64,000 nucleotides of DNA. It comes from Ligula intestinalis (Eukaryota > Platyhelminthes > Cestoda > Diphyllobothriidea > Diphyllobothriidae). Shown piece after piece: positions 52,637-64,000 of this stretch (its first letter is position 1; every line of letters begins with the position of its first letter). A model generated the notes under the pieces. It searched no databases. It was not told the DNA's origin and was given only the letters and a program-made list of their open reading frames with translations. The DNA is taken from assembly GCA_036362985.1 (NCBI GenBank), contig JAYGXS010000008.1, positions 22,625,802-22,689,801 of the forward strand, written 5' to 3'. Position numbers and translations under genes: made by a program.

Positions 52637-53104
52637 CTCTTCCCGTTTGATGATGATCTGTTGCCCCAGTGTTGAAAATCTGCAATAAAGTTTATTCCTG
52701 TTTTCCGAAGAATCTCTTTTATCAAATTAGATTATTTAAATAGTCATTCCTATTATTCTCTACTTTCAAACAATTTACGTTTTAATTATTTTTTGTCTTT
52801 GTCTGATGTTTTTCACCTGATTAACCCTTATTACAGCCCTTCTCGTGTCAAAGAGGGCTGGGGTTTTCACTTGCTGCAGTGCAATCTAAATTGAATTTAT
52901 ACCCCCAAATTGTATTTTAACTCTCCATAAAGCCAATAAATAGCCTCTTTACCTACCCGTATCTTCTATGCACTTCGCTTCTATATCCTCGTTGGGTTTC
53001 AGTTTAAAACTTAATGAATTGTTCATTTTCATGGAAAACATTTTCATAGACAGTTACTACACACAAATACAGTACGCACCAGAATTTGAACAACATGCCG
53101 ATTT
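52637..53104. other. No gene recognised
   Basis: Only the weak hammerhead-like string at 52650-52690 noted with the preceding inverted repeat. Confidence 0.3.
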
Positions 53105-54010
53105 ATGCGTAAGATTGATACTCTTTCGCTAATGGGCATTGACTCCGGTTGTGATACCAATTACCTTGTAGTTTATTATGAAATTAGTTAAGTTTTGATT
53201 GGATGCGTAATTTAAAACGAGCTTCCTTTTGACCACTTAAAAGACGCTTGTACTTTAAAAAGCAACTACTTAAATATTATGCGTTTTTATTATTGATTGC
53301 AGCAGCCTTTATAAATTCAAATATATTTTATGGACGAGGTAAACGAAAACATTATTTATTGTACTCATTTGATAGCGAATATTATATTCAAAGAAAGGGT
53401 ACCTTCCGGTTTTCGAAAAAAGGATAATCATGACCTTTTTAATGATCGTCAGGTTTTTATTTATAATACATCATATCCGTAGATTTATAAATGCTGCCAA
53501 CACGGTAAAAAATATACCACAACTATCGCTATATTTTATGAGAACTAAGTGACTTCTTCCTCATATTGTAGGCTAAAACGTACTCTACATTTAACTGGAT
53601 GTACACAGTGCGCAGTTTGTAAATCTTGAACACGAGTTTAACAGTCAGTAGGTTTCAAAATTAGTCAGCAATTTAGAGATTTGTTGAAACCGAAAGATTC
53701 CCTTTCTTTAAATCCAAAATTTGAAGAAGGCGTAATTTGCTACCAAACGAGTACAAAAAATAATTTTTGCGTGTATGTCTTTCATGAAAAATATAGTTTA
53801 TTTGCTAAATGCAGTCAAAATCCATGATAAAAACCCCATACTATTTAAGTTGTTACATTTAACAGCACATAATTTTTTGCTAGCATTTAGAAGGATGGCC
53901 ACTAAAAAGCCTGCGTCCTCTCATGACTGAAATAGCTTCAGAATAGACTACACAGTCATCATATGTACAACCTGAATCAATTTCGATGAGCTAAACTCTA
54001 TCAATCATTC
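53105..54010. mobile_element. Foldback element FB, copy 3 (most complete)
   Basis: The left arm includes AAAGCAACTACTTAAATATT (53258-53277), TCAAATATATTTTATGGACG and TTGTACTCATTTGATAGCGA. The right arm at about 53725-53870 is the inverted equivalent: GCTACCAAACGAGTACAAAA, then GCAGTCAAAATCCATGATAA and TTTAAGTTGTTACATTTAAC. The spacer shares TTTTTATTTATAATACATCA with the inverted centre of copy 1. No coding sequence. Arms run out near 53105 and 54010. Confidence 0.65.
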
Positions 54011-56317
54011 ACATATATGGGCATGTTGCCCCAATTTTGGCGCTTACTGGAAAAACTCATTTAAGTGAGCAAATAGCTCAGCACCAGTCCCTGCAAAAAT
54101 CAGCTGAAAATAGCAACACACAGCCCTGGTAGTTGTACAAATAGCCGGGTTTTGTTTAGAAACACAGAATGCCGTAATCAGATAAGTCAGCAAGCCAGAA
54201 AGAAAAGGTTGTTTGCTTCACTTTGCCCCAACTGATAAGATCGCAGGCAGCAACAGGAGCAGCCCCAGTTAAGCAAGTCGTGAACTGTTTAATCCATCAG
54301 ATACGCCTGTTGCGTGTCCGGAACACTTCCACTTCCCTTCTGCGTCAACAAGCCAGACAGGTTAAATTTTATTGTAAAGAAAAGCACTAAATAACTTCCC
54401 AGAGATAGTTTATGCTCTTCTACATTTTAAGACGGGATTAAATTAACATGGACCTGGACAGACGCATTGAGGGCGAGCCAACAACTTTAATTGTAGCTTA
54501 TCAGCCTCAATTCATCACCACCTAACACAGACATCGAGGTATGAAGCAGGAACACAGTGGGTTGAACTTGCGCAAAAAATCATTCATAACGCCAAAGTGA
54601 TTATTCACACTGCAGAGGAGATAATAAATGAAAATGATAACTCAAGATCGCTATATGTCGCGAAAAGAAATGGGGACTATTAGCAAAAAAAAATGATCTG
54701 GGATGACCGCGTAGTCCCGCGGTTTGTACAGGCCGAGTTTCTCCAACTAGCGCAACTTCTGAGGTGGTCGTGCTTGAACAGGTCGCGAGAAGGCTGTTTT
54801 GGCACAAAAGAATGACGGCTTTCTGAAAGATGCTACGTGATCAAAGTGTGAGGGACCGCGCTTCCGGTTTTAAAAATCATTTGTGGAACTGCTCAATTAT
54901 TCTGGCTGTTAAAAAAACGCTGGCCAAACTCTTCAAACCGTCAGCAGTAGGTCAAATGCGTTCCGACGACCAAACTCGCGACCATCACGTTACTCTCAAT
55001 TTTAATGATTGAGCCTAAATTTAGGATTAAACGAGGTAATGCTACTTTCAACGAAGTCGTTTTTGGTCAAAGCAGCCATGTGTAGCTAGAAGGTGTTTCT
55101 GGAAAGGAAATGAAAGAACCCATCACCGTTCCGCTGGGAGGGGTCATGACATGCTTTTTTTAAGGCTTTCTCTTACGAAATCGCTTGTCGCACCCCTTGA
55201 AAGGGGACTTGTAATAAAAGTGTTTTTTATACATTAAATGTGTTGCGTTGTATTTGTCTCGCCACCATATTTATTGTGATGAACCTCTCAGAATGTGAGT
55301 TCTCACGAAGTGCCTCCTCATGTCTGTCTGCCAAGCAAAGTTTTCTAGCTCATTGATCTAAGCAGCGGACTAGACTGTGCTTCTATTTGGTGGGTACAAA
55401 ACTGTTTAATTTCGTATGTTGCCCAGACCAGAACAATATCTTCAGCCTGCCATTTTCCACACAACGCAGAGGAAACTTAACTTATATACCTCGAATCGCT
55501 TGCACATAGATCTGGTTTTCTAATATTTTCGAACAAAAATGGTCGCAGTCAATAACGCTTATAGGCACCTCCCTATCCTGATCACAGGACCGTAAATAGA
55601 TGTTCACTCTCCAATTTAGAGACTCTACATGGGATCACAGATTTCGGCGAATATTCCCATGATTAACCTAAAAAGTGTATTCGGCAAACATATGTTTTCA
55701 GCCATTCCTTCTCAGGTCAGTACAGTTGCAAGGATAATGAAAATAATACAGCTTAATGAAGTAAGTAAGTGTCTTATGAATTAAACTCATCATTTTCAGG
55801 CCGCTCGCCTGTCCATAACAGTGTGTAGAATTCCATGCGCTTGGAAGAGGAAATCAGAATAGGTTGTGAGCACTGGCCATGGTCGTGGAATGATAATAAC
55901 TGTCATTTGCATGGAGTGAAGAACTGTCACTAGGGTGTGGGTCCAATATGCCATCACCTTGCAATTGTACTGGCCTGATGATATATTGCTTAAAAGTTAT
56001 GTTTGCTGAATATACTGGTCACAAATTTTCAAAAACTCGTTAATGCCTCTCTATACGGACAAAACACGCACGCGGTTGAAGTAACATATTAGTTTGGTCG
56101 AAAGAAATTTACACTACAGAAGAAGGTCTATTTCGGTCATTTAGACTTTTCAACACAGCAAGATTTACCTGTTGCTCCTATGGTTATGCATATTCAGCAA
56201 TTAACTTTCAATCGCCACGCAGTCCTAGAGGCCGGTTTATTAAATTGGAGATCTCTAACGTTAATTTAGCCTTCCTCTTAATTTGATAGGATATGTTGAG
56301 CAGAGGGCACTTAAGTC
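54011..56317. other. No gene recognised
   Basis: Over 2 kb without element or coding motif that I can identify. Confidence 0.4.
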
Positions 56318-57304
56318 TGTAAAGGCCCGAGTCAACTGTGATAGCATGCCACCCTGATGAGTCGTTCGCACGCCAGACCACCGGTCTGTCCACACAAAGT
56401 GAACGTGATGACGCGCGCGGCTGCGGCCAAGCTCAGGACTGCAAGAGCCGCAAAGGTAATGGAGTCGCGTCTTACTTGAGACAGCAATCCCATTGGTCTA
56501 ATCTGTATGCATTCGCTTACTTAAGTATGATGAAAAGGTTTGCACAAAGACTTCTATTTTGTTCATTGATTGTGGTTTTCTACCTCAGGGTCTCATACAA
56601 GGTGTATGGTAAGTGGCTATCGCAGCTTTGGTCTCATTTACAACAAACTGGCGAGGCAGTTTTCAAACTCCCGATGTCCATCTCAACAGAACAATTGCTG
56701 ACCATAATGCAGCAATTCCACGTGTAAAATTGTGGATTAATCGCTGTCTATTATGCAGCAACGTCATGTGAAGCACCGTTGAACAATCGGTGACTATAAT
56801 ATAGCAGCAGCAAGAACAACAAGATCAACCCTCAAGAAGATCAGGCTGGAAAAAAACGCAAGTGGTTCCGTTTTAGTTAAGCCCACAGATTCAGCTCAAA
56901 GGGGGATGTTAGGGCCCAGCTTATGTGCGAGTGCACGCCGCTCTGCCGAGTCGTTCTCCCGCCAAACGACTGCTCCGCCCACACAAAGTGCACGCCGCTC
57001 CGATGTATCTTTCGCACGCCTGACAACCGGTCCGCCACGTATAGTGCGTGTGATGACGGGCGTAGCTGCGCCCAAGCTCAGAAATCTAACATGCCAAAAG
57101 CATCAGTCACAGGGCCATTGAATTTGCATCTTACTTGAGACCACAATCTGATATGTCCAATCTGTATGCATTCGCTTGCTTAAGTATAATGCACTAGGTT
57201 TGTACATAGTCTTCTACTTTGTCTTCCGCTTATCGTGTGCTTCCATTGGGGTGCACTCAATGCGTAACGTTGACGGCGATATTGCAGCTTTGGCTACATT
57301 TACA
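56318..57304 (+). mobile_element. Miniature LTR retroelement (TRIM-like) with two diverged LTRs
   Basis: The 5' LTR (56318-56642) starts TGTAAAGGCCC and ends TTTACA. The 3' LTR (56907-57304) starts TGTTAGGGCCC and ends TTTACA. Shared blocks include GAGTCGTTC, CACACAAAGTG, GCCCAAGCTCAG-like, ATCTGTATGCATTCGCTT and TTAAGTAT. The 264-base interior has no coding capacity. Right before the 3' LTR is CTCAAAGGGGGA, a polypurine tract; right after the 5' LTR is AACAAACTGGCGAG, a plausible primer-binding site. The 3' LTR is longer because a segment of about 58 bases (TCGTTC or TCTTTC-CGCC...CCGCCCACA) is duplicated inside it. No clear target-site duplication is visible. LTRs are CpG-rich compared with flanks. 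Confidence 0.65.
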
Positions 57305-57955
57305 ACAAAGGTGCGGGATTAATTCTCTGTAGTGAAGTTTAAAGAGGTTGTACCGTTCCCTTTGAAATATAATCCTTCGTAAGAAATGGCATGCCCATAA
57401 GGCAACTAAGAAGATTAATTGTGGAATGGGCTCCGCGTTCATAGCACAGAATCTCTCATCTTAATTTATTCCTTGATCAAATGCTCCCTAGTTCCGTTAT
57501 GTGCCATGCGTCCTATAAAAGATCAGCTGAATTCCGCTCAGACTTTTACCAAGATTGCCAAGACCAAAATGGGTCAGTAGCGTTGACACATCCTGTACTG
57601 GGCCAAAATTCAGAACAAATGCAGGTTCGCCTGTTGTTGCCGTCGATATGTAACCTTGCTCAAAAGGAGCCTGATTCAGAGAGATGAAGGATAGGGACAT
57701 CATTCAGGCCTCTACTTTCTTATCAAATATCAATAACCTACTCGAGCAAAAGTGGTATGCTTGAGGTTAATAAAACCGCAGACAGATTCGCGATCCAAAT
57801 GACACCGGCAGTTACAGATGGGCGACAGACACATTATAGGTTCACATGAGGGATCAACTGAAGTATAAGGTGGTTTAAAGCACCTTTTTCCGGATGCAAA
57901 TTTGAAGATTGAGTATGATGAGTTGGCTATTAAAGCGGAAGAAGAGAACTCATCG
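57305..57955. other. No gene recognised
   Basis: May include an eroded upstream part of the PLE piece that follows, but no RT motif can be read. Confidence 0.3.
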
Positions 57956-57959
57956 TTCT

Positions 57960-58080
57960 TCCATTACTGAAAACCTATTCGCTACAAGACATTCTGTAGA
58001 CCCCAAAACATCCTTCCTTGAAATTGTTCGGGCACGAACAACTCGTACCTTGCGCGACCTGGAGGCAGCCTATTAACGGC
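57960..58080 (+). pseudogene. PLE-A-type endonuclease C-terminal scrap
   Basis: The plus strand reads RHSVDPKTSFLEIVRARTTR TLRDLEAAY, then a stop. It aligns with SSHSVGVKTTFRVLVRARTNQN of the copy at 33.8 kb. GTTCGGGCACGAAC (58026-58039) corresponds to the palindromic GTTCGGGCCCGAAC in both arms of the 30-34 kb composite. Upstream catalytic strands are absent. Confidence 0.65.
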
Positions 58081-58099
58081 GGTGAAAATCCGACCTCTG

Positions 58100-58370
58100 T
58101 AAACAGCTGGTGCATGGTGTGAACCTTGCTTTGCCTTGGTATCATCCGGCTGCCTGATTTCCACATTCCCCTACCCGCATGTTTGCCATAACGCTTTTGC
58201 TCCTATCTCACTGTCCACAATGCTTCATTTTCGTACGTTTCTAATTAGACTAATCATCCCAATTTATAAATAGCCCTTCCCTAACCTACTTCAGTATGTT
58301 TAAACGTTTCATATCGAGGTAGTTATGCACAGGTGCGTGGTAAAAAGACAAATGCGCAATCAGTGAGACG
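58100..58370. other. No gene recognised
   Basis: Sequence between two opposing PLE remnants; their ends cannot be placed precisely. Confidence 0.3.
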
Positions 58371-58380
58371 ATAATTATAT

Positions 58381-58860
58381 TAGTCTGAGCAGTCGGCTTC
58401 ACACAAGAGGCCATCGTCTGATAAACTAAGAGAATAGTGTGCACTGGCATATATTTATAGTCCAAGTACGAGTAAATTTGGGTGGGGGAGTGGGAACCAT
58501 TCGTGATTGGTCCACATTTAGTCCGTCTCACCTTGTAGTCTCTGCGCGCGCATCCTTGGCGTTATGGCGTGCGGCCTTGGCGTCAAGTCATGCGTAAGTG
58601 CCGTGGCATAGTGGTACATCCACATCCCCGTTGATGGAGTTATAGTCGGTCACACAGGTCCACAGTAGTCTTGGCCCTGTCTTACTAATGGCGTAGGCCA
58701 TTATATGCGTGCCCCCGAAGTCGCATTCATTGCCTTTTTCCAAATTATGCGACGCAATCTGGGACAATTGGTCTGTTTGTAAAGGAGACATATGGTCGAA
58801 CACTGGAACAAAATTTATTTTTGCCTGAGCATTCGTGAACAATTGGTCTGCTTTTCGCAC
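58381..58860 (-). pseudogene. PLE endonuclease C-terminal part (B/D-like) with 3' hammerhead-like relic
   Basis: The 90-codon minus frame includes LQTDQLSQIASHNLEKGNEC, DFGGTHIMAYAISKTGPRLL and WTCVTDYNSINGDVDVPLCH GTYA. It parallels family ends such as SQIAAHxLExGHEFDFxxT, EAWxxDxNSINRHVDVPxxY. The GIY and YIG strands are missing (it starts MRKADQLF). Downstream on the same strand, at 58422-58381, CAGACGA, the hairpin GGCCTC-TTGTGT-GAAGCC and GACTGCTCAGACTAATATAA mirror the PLE-B ribozyme-like motif at 6.6 kb with mutated core boxes. Confidence 0.75.
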
Positions 58861-58869
58861 TACACGCTT

Positions 58870-59550
58870 ACGCCCCGTTATTCGTGAGCTAAGTCAAGGC
58901 CCTCGAATGTTTATTAGATGCATTTTCCTTCAGTGCAATTCAACAGAAATGAAACTGTTAGTATTTTATTTTTGTTCTTTTCATCTATAAAATTGCATGT
59001 AAATAGAAACGCATTTATAATGAAAATTTTAATTTTTACATTTTGTATTAGCGTCCAAACAGATGCAGGTATGAAGCCGTTCATTGAGCCGGGGCACATC
59101 TTGTGGAACTACAATATGTTGCATCACGCACGGGTAATTCCAAACTTAAGTTAGTCTTGTGTACTTAACTGTGTCAGTGGTTTCTTTTGGAGCGCGCGCA
59201 CCTCAGTCAAAAATATGAAAGTGTCAGTTACGTTAACCATTCCATTGGACATATACATTTATATTCTGAGTTAACCTAACTGTAATAACCTGCGTCAACA
59301 CTGGCTATTTCCTTCACTTGTATGTCAGGAAAGGATAGCAGACGGGATAGCAGAGAGCAGTGTTTACTTTAACCGTCTCTGCTGGTAGTACATCAGCTCT
59401 ATAATCCGTGTCTTTCTGCAGCGTGTCTTCTGTAGTAAGTCTCGTCTCGGCAGCAGAGTTTCGCGTCTGCAACAACCGAGTGATGCCTCGTGTCGGTGGC
59501 AGCATATTGAAGAACCAACGGCCTTTGCTCCATATTTGGCAGATTTGCGT
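58870..59550. other. No gene recognised
   Basis: A 78-codon plus frame at 58918-59154 has a hydrophobic stretch but no recognised family. Confidence 0.3.
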
Positions 59551-59555
59551 TTTTT

Positions 59556-59750
59556 AAGTTGACCCAATTGTGAAAAAAGCTGTCATTAATAATAAGTCAG
59601 CCAAGTATTCATCCTGGTGCCCATGACGTGGCGTCGTAGCTCAAACTGTTGAATCGTTGGCTGCGCAAAGGCCTTGCCTGCTATGACCGTTCAACTCCCG
59701 CTGACGCCGCGATTTTTCTCACAATTTGGTCAACTTAATATAATAGATCA
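59556..59750 (+). mobile_element. tRNA-derived SINE, copy 4, with inverted tail at its left
   Basis: GGCGTCGTAGCTCAAACTGT (59630-59649) is a box-A-like tRNA head, and GACCGTTCAACTCCCGC (about 59686) the box-B region. The tail TTTTTCTCACAATTTGGTCA ACTTAAT ends it. At the left side AAGTTGACCCAATTGTGAAA (59558-59577) is the reverse complement of the same tail. This copies the head-to-head arrangement at 40.07-40.21 kb. The block CAGCCAAGTATTCATCCTGGTG also recurs in similar form there (40205-40230). Confidence 0.65.
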
Positions 59751-62700
59751 ATTGAAATGGAACCCAAACGTGTTGCACCTAAAAACAGCAAGTTTGTAGC
59801 GATAGACTTTTCCAGTAAAATAGGCACGGTCATTTGATTAAGAACACAAGATTAATGTGCATTTTCTGAACTGACAAATCCAGATGTTTACTATCAAACT
59901 GATATCCGCAAACTGTCACACAGAATATATGTTTTCCAAAGAGGAAAACATATTTTGAAAAACACCCGTGTGGAGCAAAAAGTATGATTTTCTGGAAATG
60001 TGTTATTCTTCAATGAGCTACTTCTGACATTTTCGGCAGAAGTTATCGTTGGATAGCGAAACACCACTTCACTCACATGTAATAACAGTTCACAGCCAGA
60101 CAATTTTGTTTATCTCTCTAATTATATAATTTCTACTGGAAGCTTTCTTGACATAACTTTAACCTGCTTTATCTTTGCGTATCCCTGAATAACAAGCAAC
60201 GAATTTCACTCTAACTCCAAGCTCAGAACCATGATATTCGATTTATTGATTGTTCTTTTCCACCAAGGGGTTAGTTGATGTGTCGACATGAGAAGGCTGT
60301 TCATATAAGGGAGATGGAGTAATCAGCTTTTGCATATTTTCTATCTTATAATACGTTTTCATTGCAGCTTTGTGGATATCCATATGCATTCGTTGCTAGT
60401 AATGGTATTACGGCTTCACGATCGTATCATTGTATGCTAAATATTTTCAGTGGTACTGTTTAAAGATGTGGAGCATTTTAAGTCACCGGCGATTCGATTA
60501 ATGTCATACTTTTTACATCAGAAGGCAGTCCTTACCTTTAAAGTAGCCTAACTGGCCACAGGTTTTCAAATTTATTCTCTATAATTATTATTCTTATGAG
60601 AGAGCAGTCCTTTAAACTCCTCAGAATAATTAACAGTTTTCAATGCAATTTCAAAAAAAGAAGGCCTCCAATATTCCAACTAAACAGTCAATTTAACGTA
60701 CATATTGGTTTCGATGTCATATGTGACCCTTCTGAAATCCGGTTGGTTTTCGTTCCATTGACAAAAACTAAAATTTCTGGGACATTTATAAAGCCCAGAA
60801 ACCGGGAATCGTTGCCAAAACACATTTGAGTGAATCTCAAACAAGAGCTTTTAGATGCTGTCCGCGTACTTATGTAGCGCAAAGCAATGTTCTAGACCAC
60901 CCACCGGCGTCCTATATCGAATGCGTGGGAAGGCCCTTGCTCCGGTCATGTTTGGTCATCTGAATATAAGCTGTCCACATTTGAAAGCGCAGAAAGTTGA
61001 AATTAAAAAGAAAAGCGTTTCCATTCGTTAATGTTTTTTAGAAGTGATAGGTTTTTCAACAAAATTGAGAGGTGACGATGATGACCATTGTTTGCGTTTT
61101 TTAGAGAAACCATTCTTTTGGACATTCTGGTTGCCTATATTTTACCTTAAATTTTTAAAAAGGTGTGCTCATACGTCATTAGTATTCCACCAGTCGTAGC
61201 TTATATCTATTACATACATCAATTATACTTACCTCCATGGATCTTTTAAGAATGCATATGATTTTTTGAGGAATCAAGGACAATAAATTCTCTATACAGG
61301 GTAGCGATATAAACGGTTTAATGGAAGTTTGGGACCTGGATCATATAAATGTCTTATAGTTCAAGAAAAACCTATATGAACATACACCAGTCAATGTGAA
61401 TACTTTTGCTGCGGTGCAGGTACGCCAATATTTTGATAAACACATGCCACTTATGAGTTTTTTGCAGCACTGGCAAGGAGTAAATGATGGACTCAAATTA
61501 ATAAAATGTTAAAATCCAATTTTTTATGTTTTACTATAAACAATTAAGTCAACATCACCCAACCTCAAACGATAATTAAAACTTAAACAACAGAAATAAG
61601 TCAAGAGAAAAAATCCAATAAAGCAATATAATAGGTGCTTTGTATCGATATTTAGCCTGTAACATGAAATTTTTGACAATTGTGCGGATTCTAATATGGA
61701 TAATGAGGTGCTTTAATACCACAGTAGTTTGGTTATTCCAATAACATATTCTCTTCTTGTCGTTAAATAAAACTTACGTGTCATATATTTTATATTCTGT
61801 AGTTAACAAAAAGCACGCAAACAAATATTATCCGCTATGACCAGGTAAGTGACAAAATGCGGTTTTTTATTGCCATACCCAAAAAATGACAGCTTTTACG
61901 CCTGAAAAACCAACAACTCTCATTCAAAATTATATACTTTTCCAAAAAAACACCCAGCACATTCTGCACAGTCTGCTATTTTTGCTTTGGTTTACCCCAT
62001 TGTCTGGTGTTATTGTGCATTGGCAAAACCCTGAGTTACTATTTCTAAGGAAGCAATCGTACAATTCCTTTCATTCCTTCTGAAATTTTGTGTACCAATT
62101 TCATTTTGATTGTTAAAAAAAACTTAAAAAACCCCTTTTAGAGTAAGTTTAGTTTTTAAAACCTTTGTACTCCAACGTGGATGTAAACAAATAGCATGTT
62201 CAAAGGCACAGACCCGAGTTTCTCCTAAATACTCTGAAACGATGGAAAAAACATTCTTTAAATGTCCAACGCGCAGATACATCTTTGTAACGTTTAACCG
62301 CTTCTTAGCGTTAACAAAATATCTTAAAGGTATAATAAAATTTGCGAAAATTTAGACCACATACGAAAAAATCGCAAATCGTCTAAAATTATGCTCTTCG
62401 AGTGCAAATGACGCTGTACTGTAATGTCCCATAAGTACAACATTTTTCTCAACTAAAACAAATATGTATTAGAGTAAGAAGATAAAGACAGCAAAATACG
62501 ATATTTGATGACATCTGACATATAAGTTAAATTGAGGACATAAATGAAACTAAATATGAAAGCATAGACTTAATAATGGATCTCCCTTAACGTTTTGGGT
62601 TTACTTGCGTTAGTATAGAATCTTATTCACCCGCCGGCACGTAATTTGTACATCTGCATCTTGGCATGATGTAGCACAATACTTAATGCTGTACTGAAAT

Positions 62701-64000
62701 CTTTAGTTTTTTGTCCGCTCGAAAACAAATATGCCAACCGATACACACGTCAGTTGATTATTTATTTTTCTAAAGTTTAAAAAAGTAACTTCTGTGTTCC
62801 ACATTTTGTCAGGTCTGAGGACGAGCCTCAACTTTTCAACATTTCAACGAAGCCCATTTCTTCCAAATTAACCATCTTGGGATGTGCGTATTTCAATAAT
62901 CAGCAGTGTTCAGTGCAGATGTTTTGTGGAGTACAGCCTGCACGAAAGTTGTGTGCCAGCATTCAGGGGAAAACTTTTGCGAACCGTTAAATTAGATTGC
63001 AAGTTTATTGCCCGCGCGTCCCTTGGGGTACTTACCAAAAGCGATTACATGAAACACTTGCGTTTGAAAACTACTACTGCTCTCAGAAAACATACCCTGG
63101 GAATCACAAATAAATTATTGATGTGCAAAAAAATTGTGTTTCCAAAATTACGTGGAAAAAATGCGAGAATTTTGAAAATTAATATATGTTAGCCACTCTC
63201 ACTAACATTCATGCACCACACTTCATAAAGATAATACCGTTTTTATACATTAAGTTTAAGATGCCATGCTGACAGTAATACATAAACCAAGAAACTGCTG
63301 CTACAGAACAATTTTCCACCGCAAAATAATGTCTGTCCACTTTAAAGATACCGCTTTCACCATAGCACAAATGGCTTGAACCTTATCTGATTATTTCAGT
63401 GTAATTTTGATACTTGTTTGTACAAGACGAATTAATACAGAGATAGTTATTGCCGGGACCCGCTATTAAAAGAATGCTCTAAGAAATGGAAATGGAAAAA
63501 ATTAGGTTTTTCGGAGGACAGTTTCCAAATTTTTCACTCGCTTGAAAAAGCGCATACAAAGTTTCACAAATTGCATCATAGGTGTGTACTTTTTTTCAGA
63601 ATTCATGTAGATTATACTTCAAAGTAAATATTTAAATTCTATAAGCTCTTAACATGAAAAATAGAAAACGTGTTTTCCTTTTGTTCCATACCTTTTTCAT
63701 CGGAAATGAGGGTCTACAATTGATTGTTGACATTTAAAGGTACATAAAAAAAATTGTGTTGGTAGTATTCTCATTGCTGCTGAATAAGTTAGTGAACAGT
63801 CCTACAATCTGGATAATGAATGTTTGGAAGTAGATACTGAAGGTGGATTATGGCTGTTTCAGAAAACTATCTGAAGCACTATTCCCACGGTATCCGACCA
63901 GAAGACGCCAAGTGAAGATCTCCATAAATTGATCTCAGATGATGTCCGTGAAAATTAGCAAGGTAAATGCTCATTGTGCGACACTCTAACAACGCACTTT
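59751..64000. other. AT-rich terminal stretch, no gene recognised
   Basis: The last 4.2 kb contains only short frames, none with known motifs. The longest, 62884-63192 on the plus strand (102 codons, basic composition), gives no family clue. No repeats shared with the rest of the window were noticed. Confidence 0.45.

Noticed and set aside
62884..63192. 102-codon basic ORF near the right end
   Set aside because: No motif, no neighbours supporting a gene, and its length is not unusual for chance in 64 kb.

Overview
The window is eukaryotic and almost entirely repetitive. It is AT-rich, has no long open reading frames and no recognisable host gene, tRNA or rRNA gene. Nearly every protein similarity visible on either strand is a decayed retrotransposon. 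The dominant class is Penelope-like elements (PLEs): reverse transcriptase (RT) pieces with GSPLGP and YVDD boxes, followed by GIY-YIG-type endonuclease pieces. Several diverged PLE subfamilies are present. I label them A (CGAxYIGRT type), B (VVYRIPC...DHKRAV type), C (GQSNYVGETG type), D (SDGDCN...GETD type) and F (CKYCSARYL type). With a CR1-like LINE, an RTE-like LINE tail, tRNA-derived SINEs and hammerhead-ribozyme repeats, this fits a flatworm genome, probably a tapeworm. The organism call is inference; no species-specific gene is visible.

Layout. 0-5 kb: PLE-C remnants, two SINE copies and a diverged two-copy repeat. 5.14-6.2 kb: a tandem array of about 369-bp units, each carrying a hammerhead ribozyme core on the minus strand; this is the most striking object in the window. 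6.5-9.7 kb: a PLE-B endonuclease tail and a PLE RT flanked by inverted arms. 10.3-10.8 kb: an RTE-like LINE tail. 11.6 kb: a small inverted repeat with hammerhead-like arms. 12.7-15.9 kb: featureless AT-rich DNA. 15.9-18.7 kb: two foldback elements flanking a 5'-truncated PLE-A. 20-21.5 kb: PLE-C and PLE-D endonucleases. 21.5-29.9 kb: mostly unique AT-rich DNA with one 720-bp repeat present in inverted orientation at both ends. 30.3-34.3 kb: a nested composite in which a PLE-B copy sits inside a PLE-A-type copy bounded by 560-bp inverted arms. 35.1-38.1 kb: a long, frame-broken CR1-like LINE. 38.4-52 kb: a dense graveyard of PLE-F, D, C and A pieces, a second LINE copy and a TAC microsatellite. 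53.1-54.0 kb: the third foldback copy. 56.3-57.3 kb: a miniature LTR pair. 58-59.7 kb: PLE remnants and a SINE. 59.8-64 kb: nothing recognisable.

How the parts relate. PLEs are known to carry hammerhead motifs in their terminal repeats, and small non-autonomous tandem repeats with hammerheads (Schistosoma Sm-alpha type, retrozymes) depend on other elements for mobility. The window shows both kinds side by side: ribozyme-like ends downstream of PLE endonucleases, and an autonomous-looking ribozyme tandem array. All protein-coding elements look inactive: truncated, frameshifted, or lacking catalytic residues.
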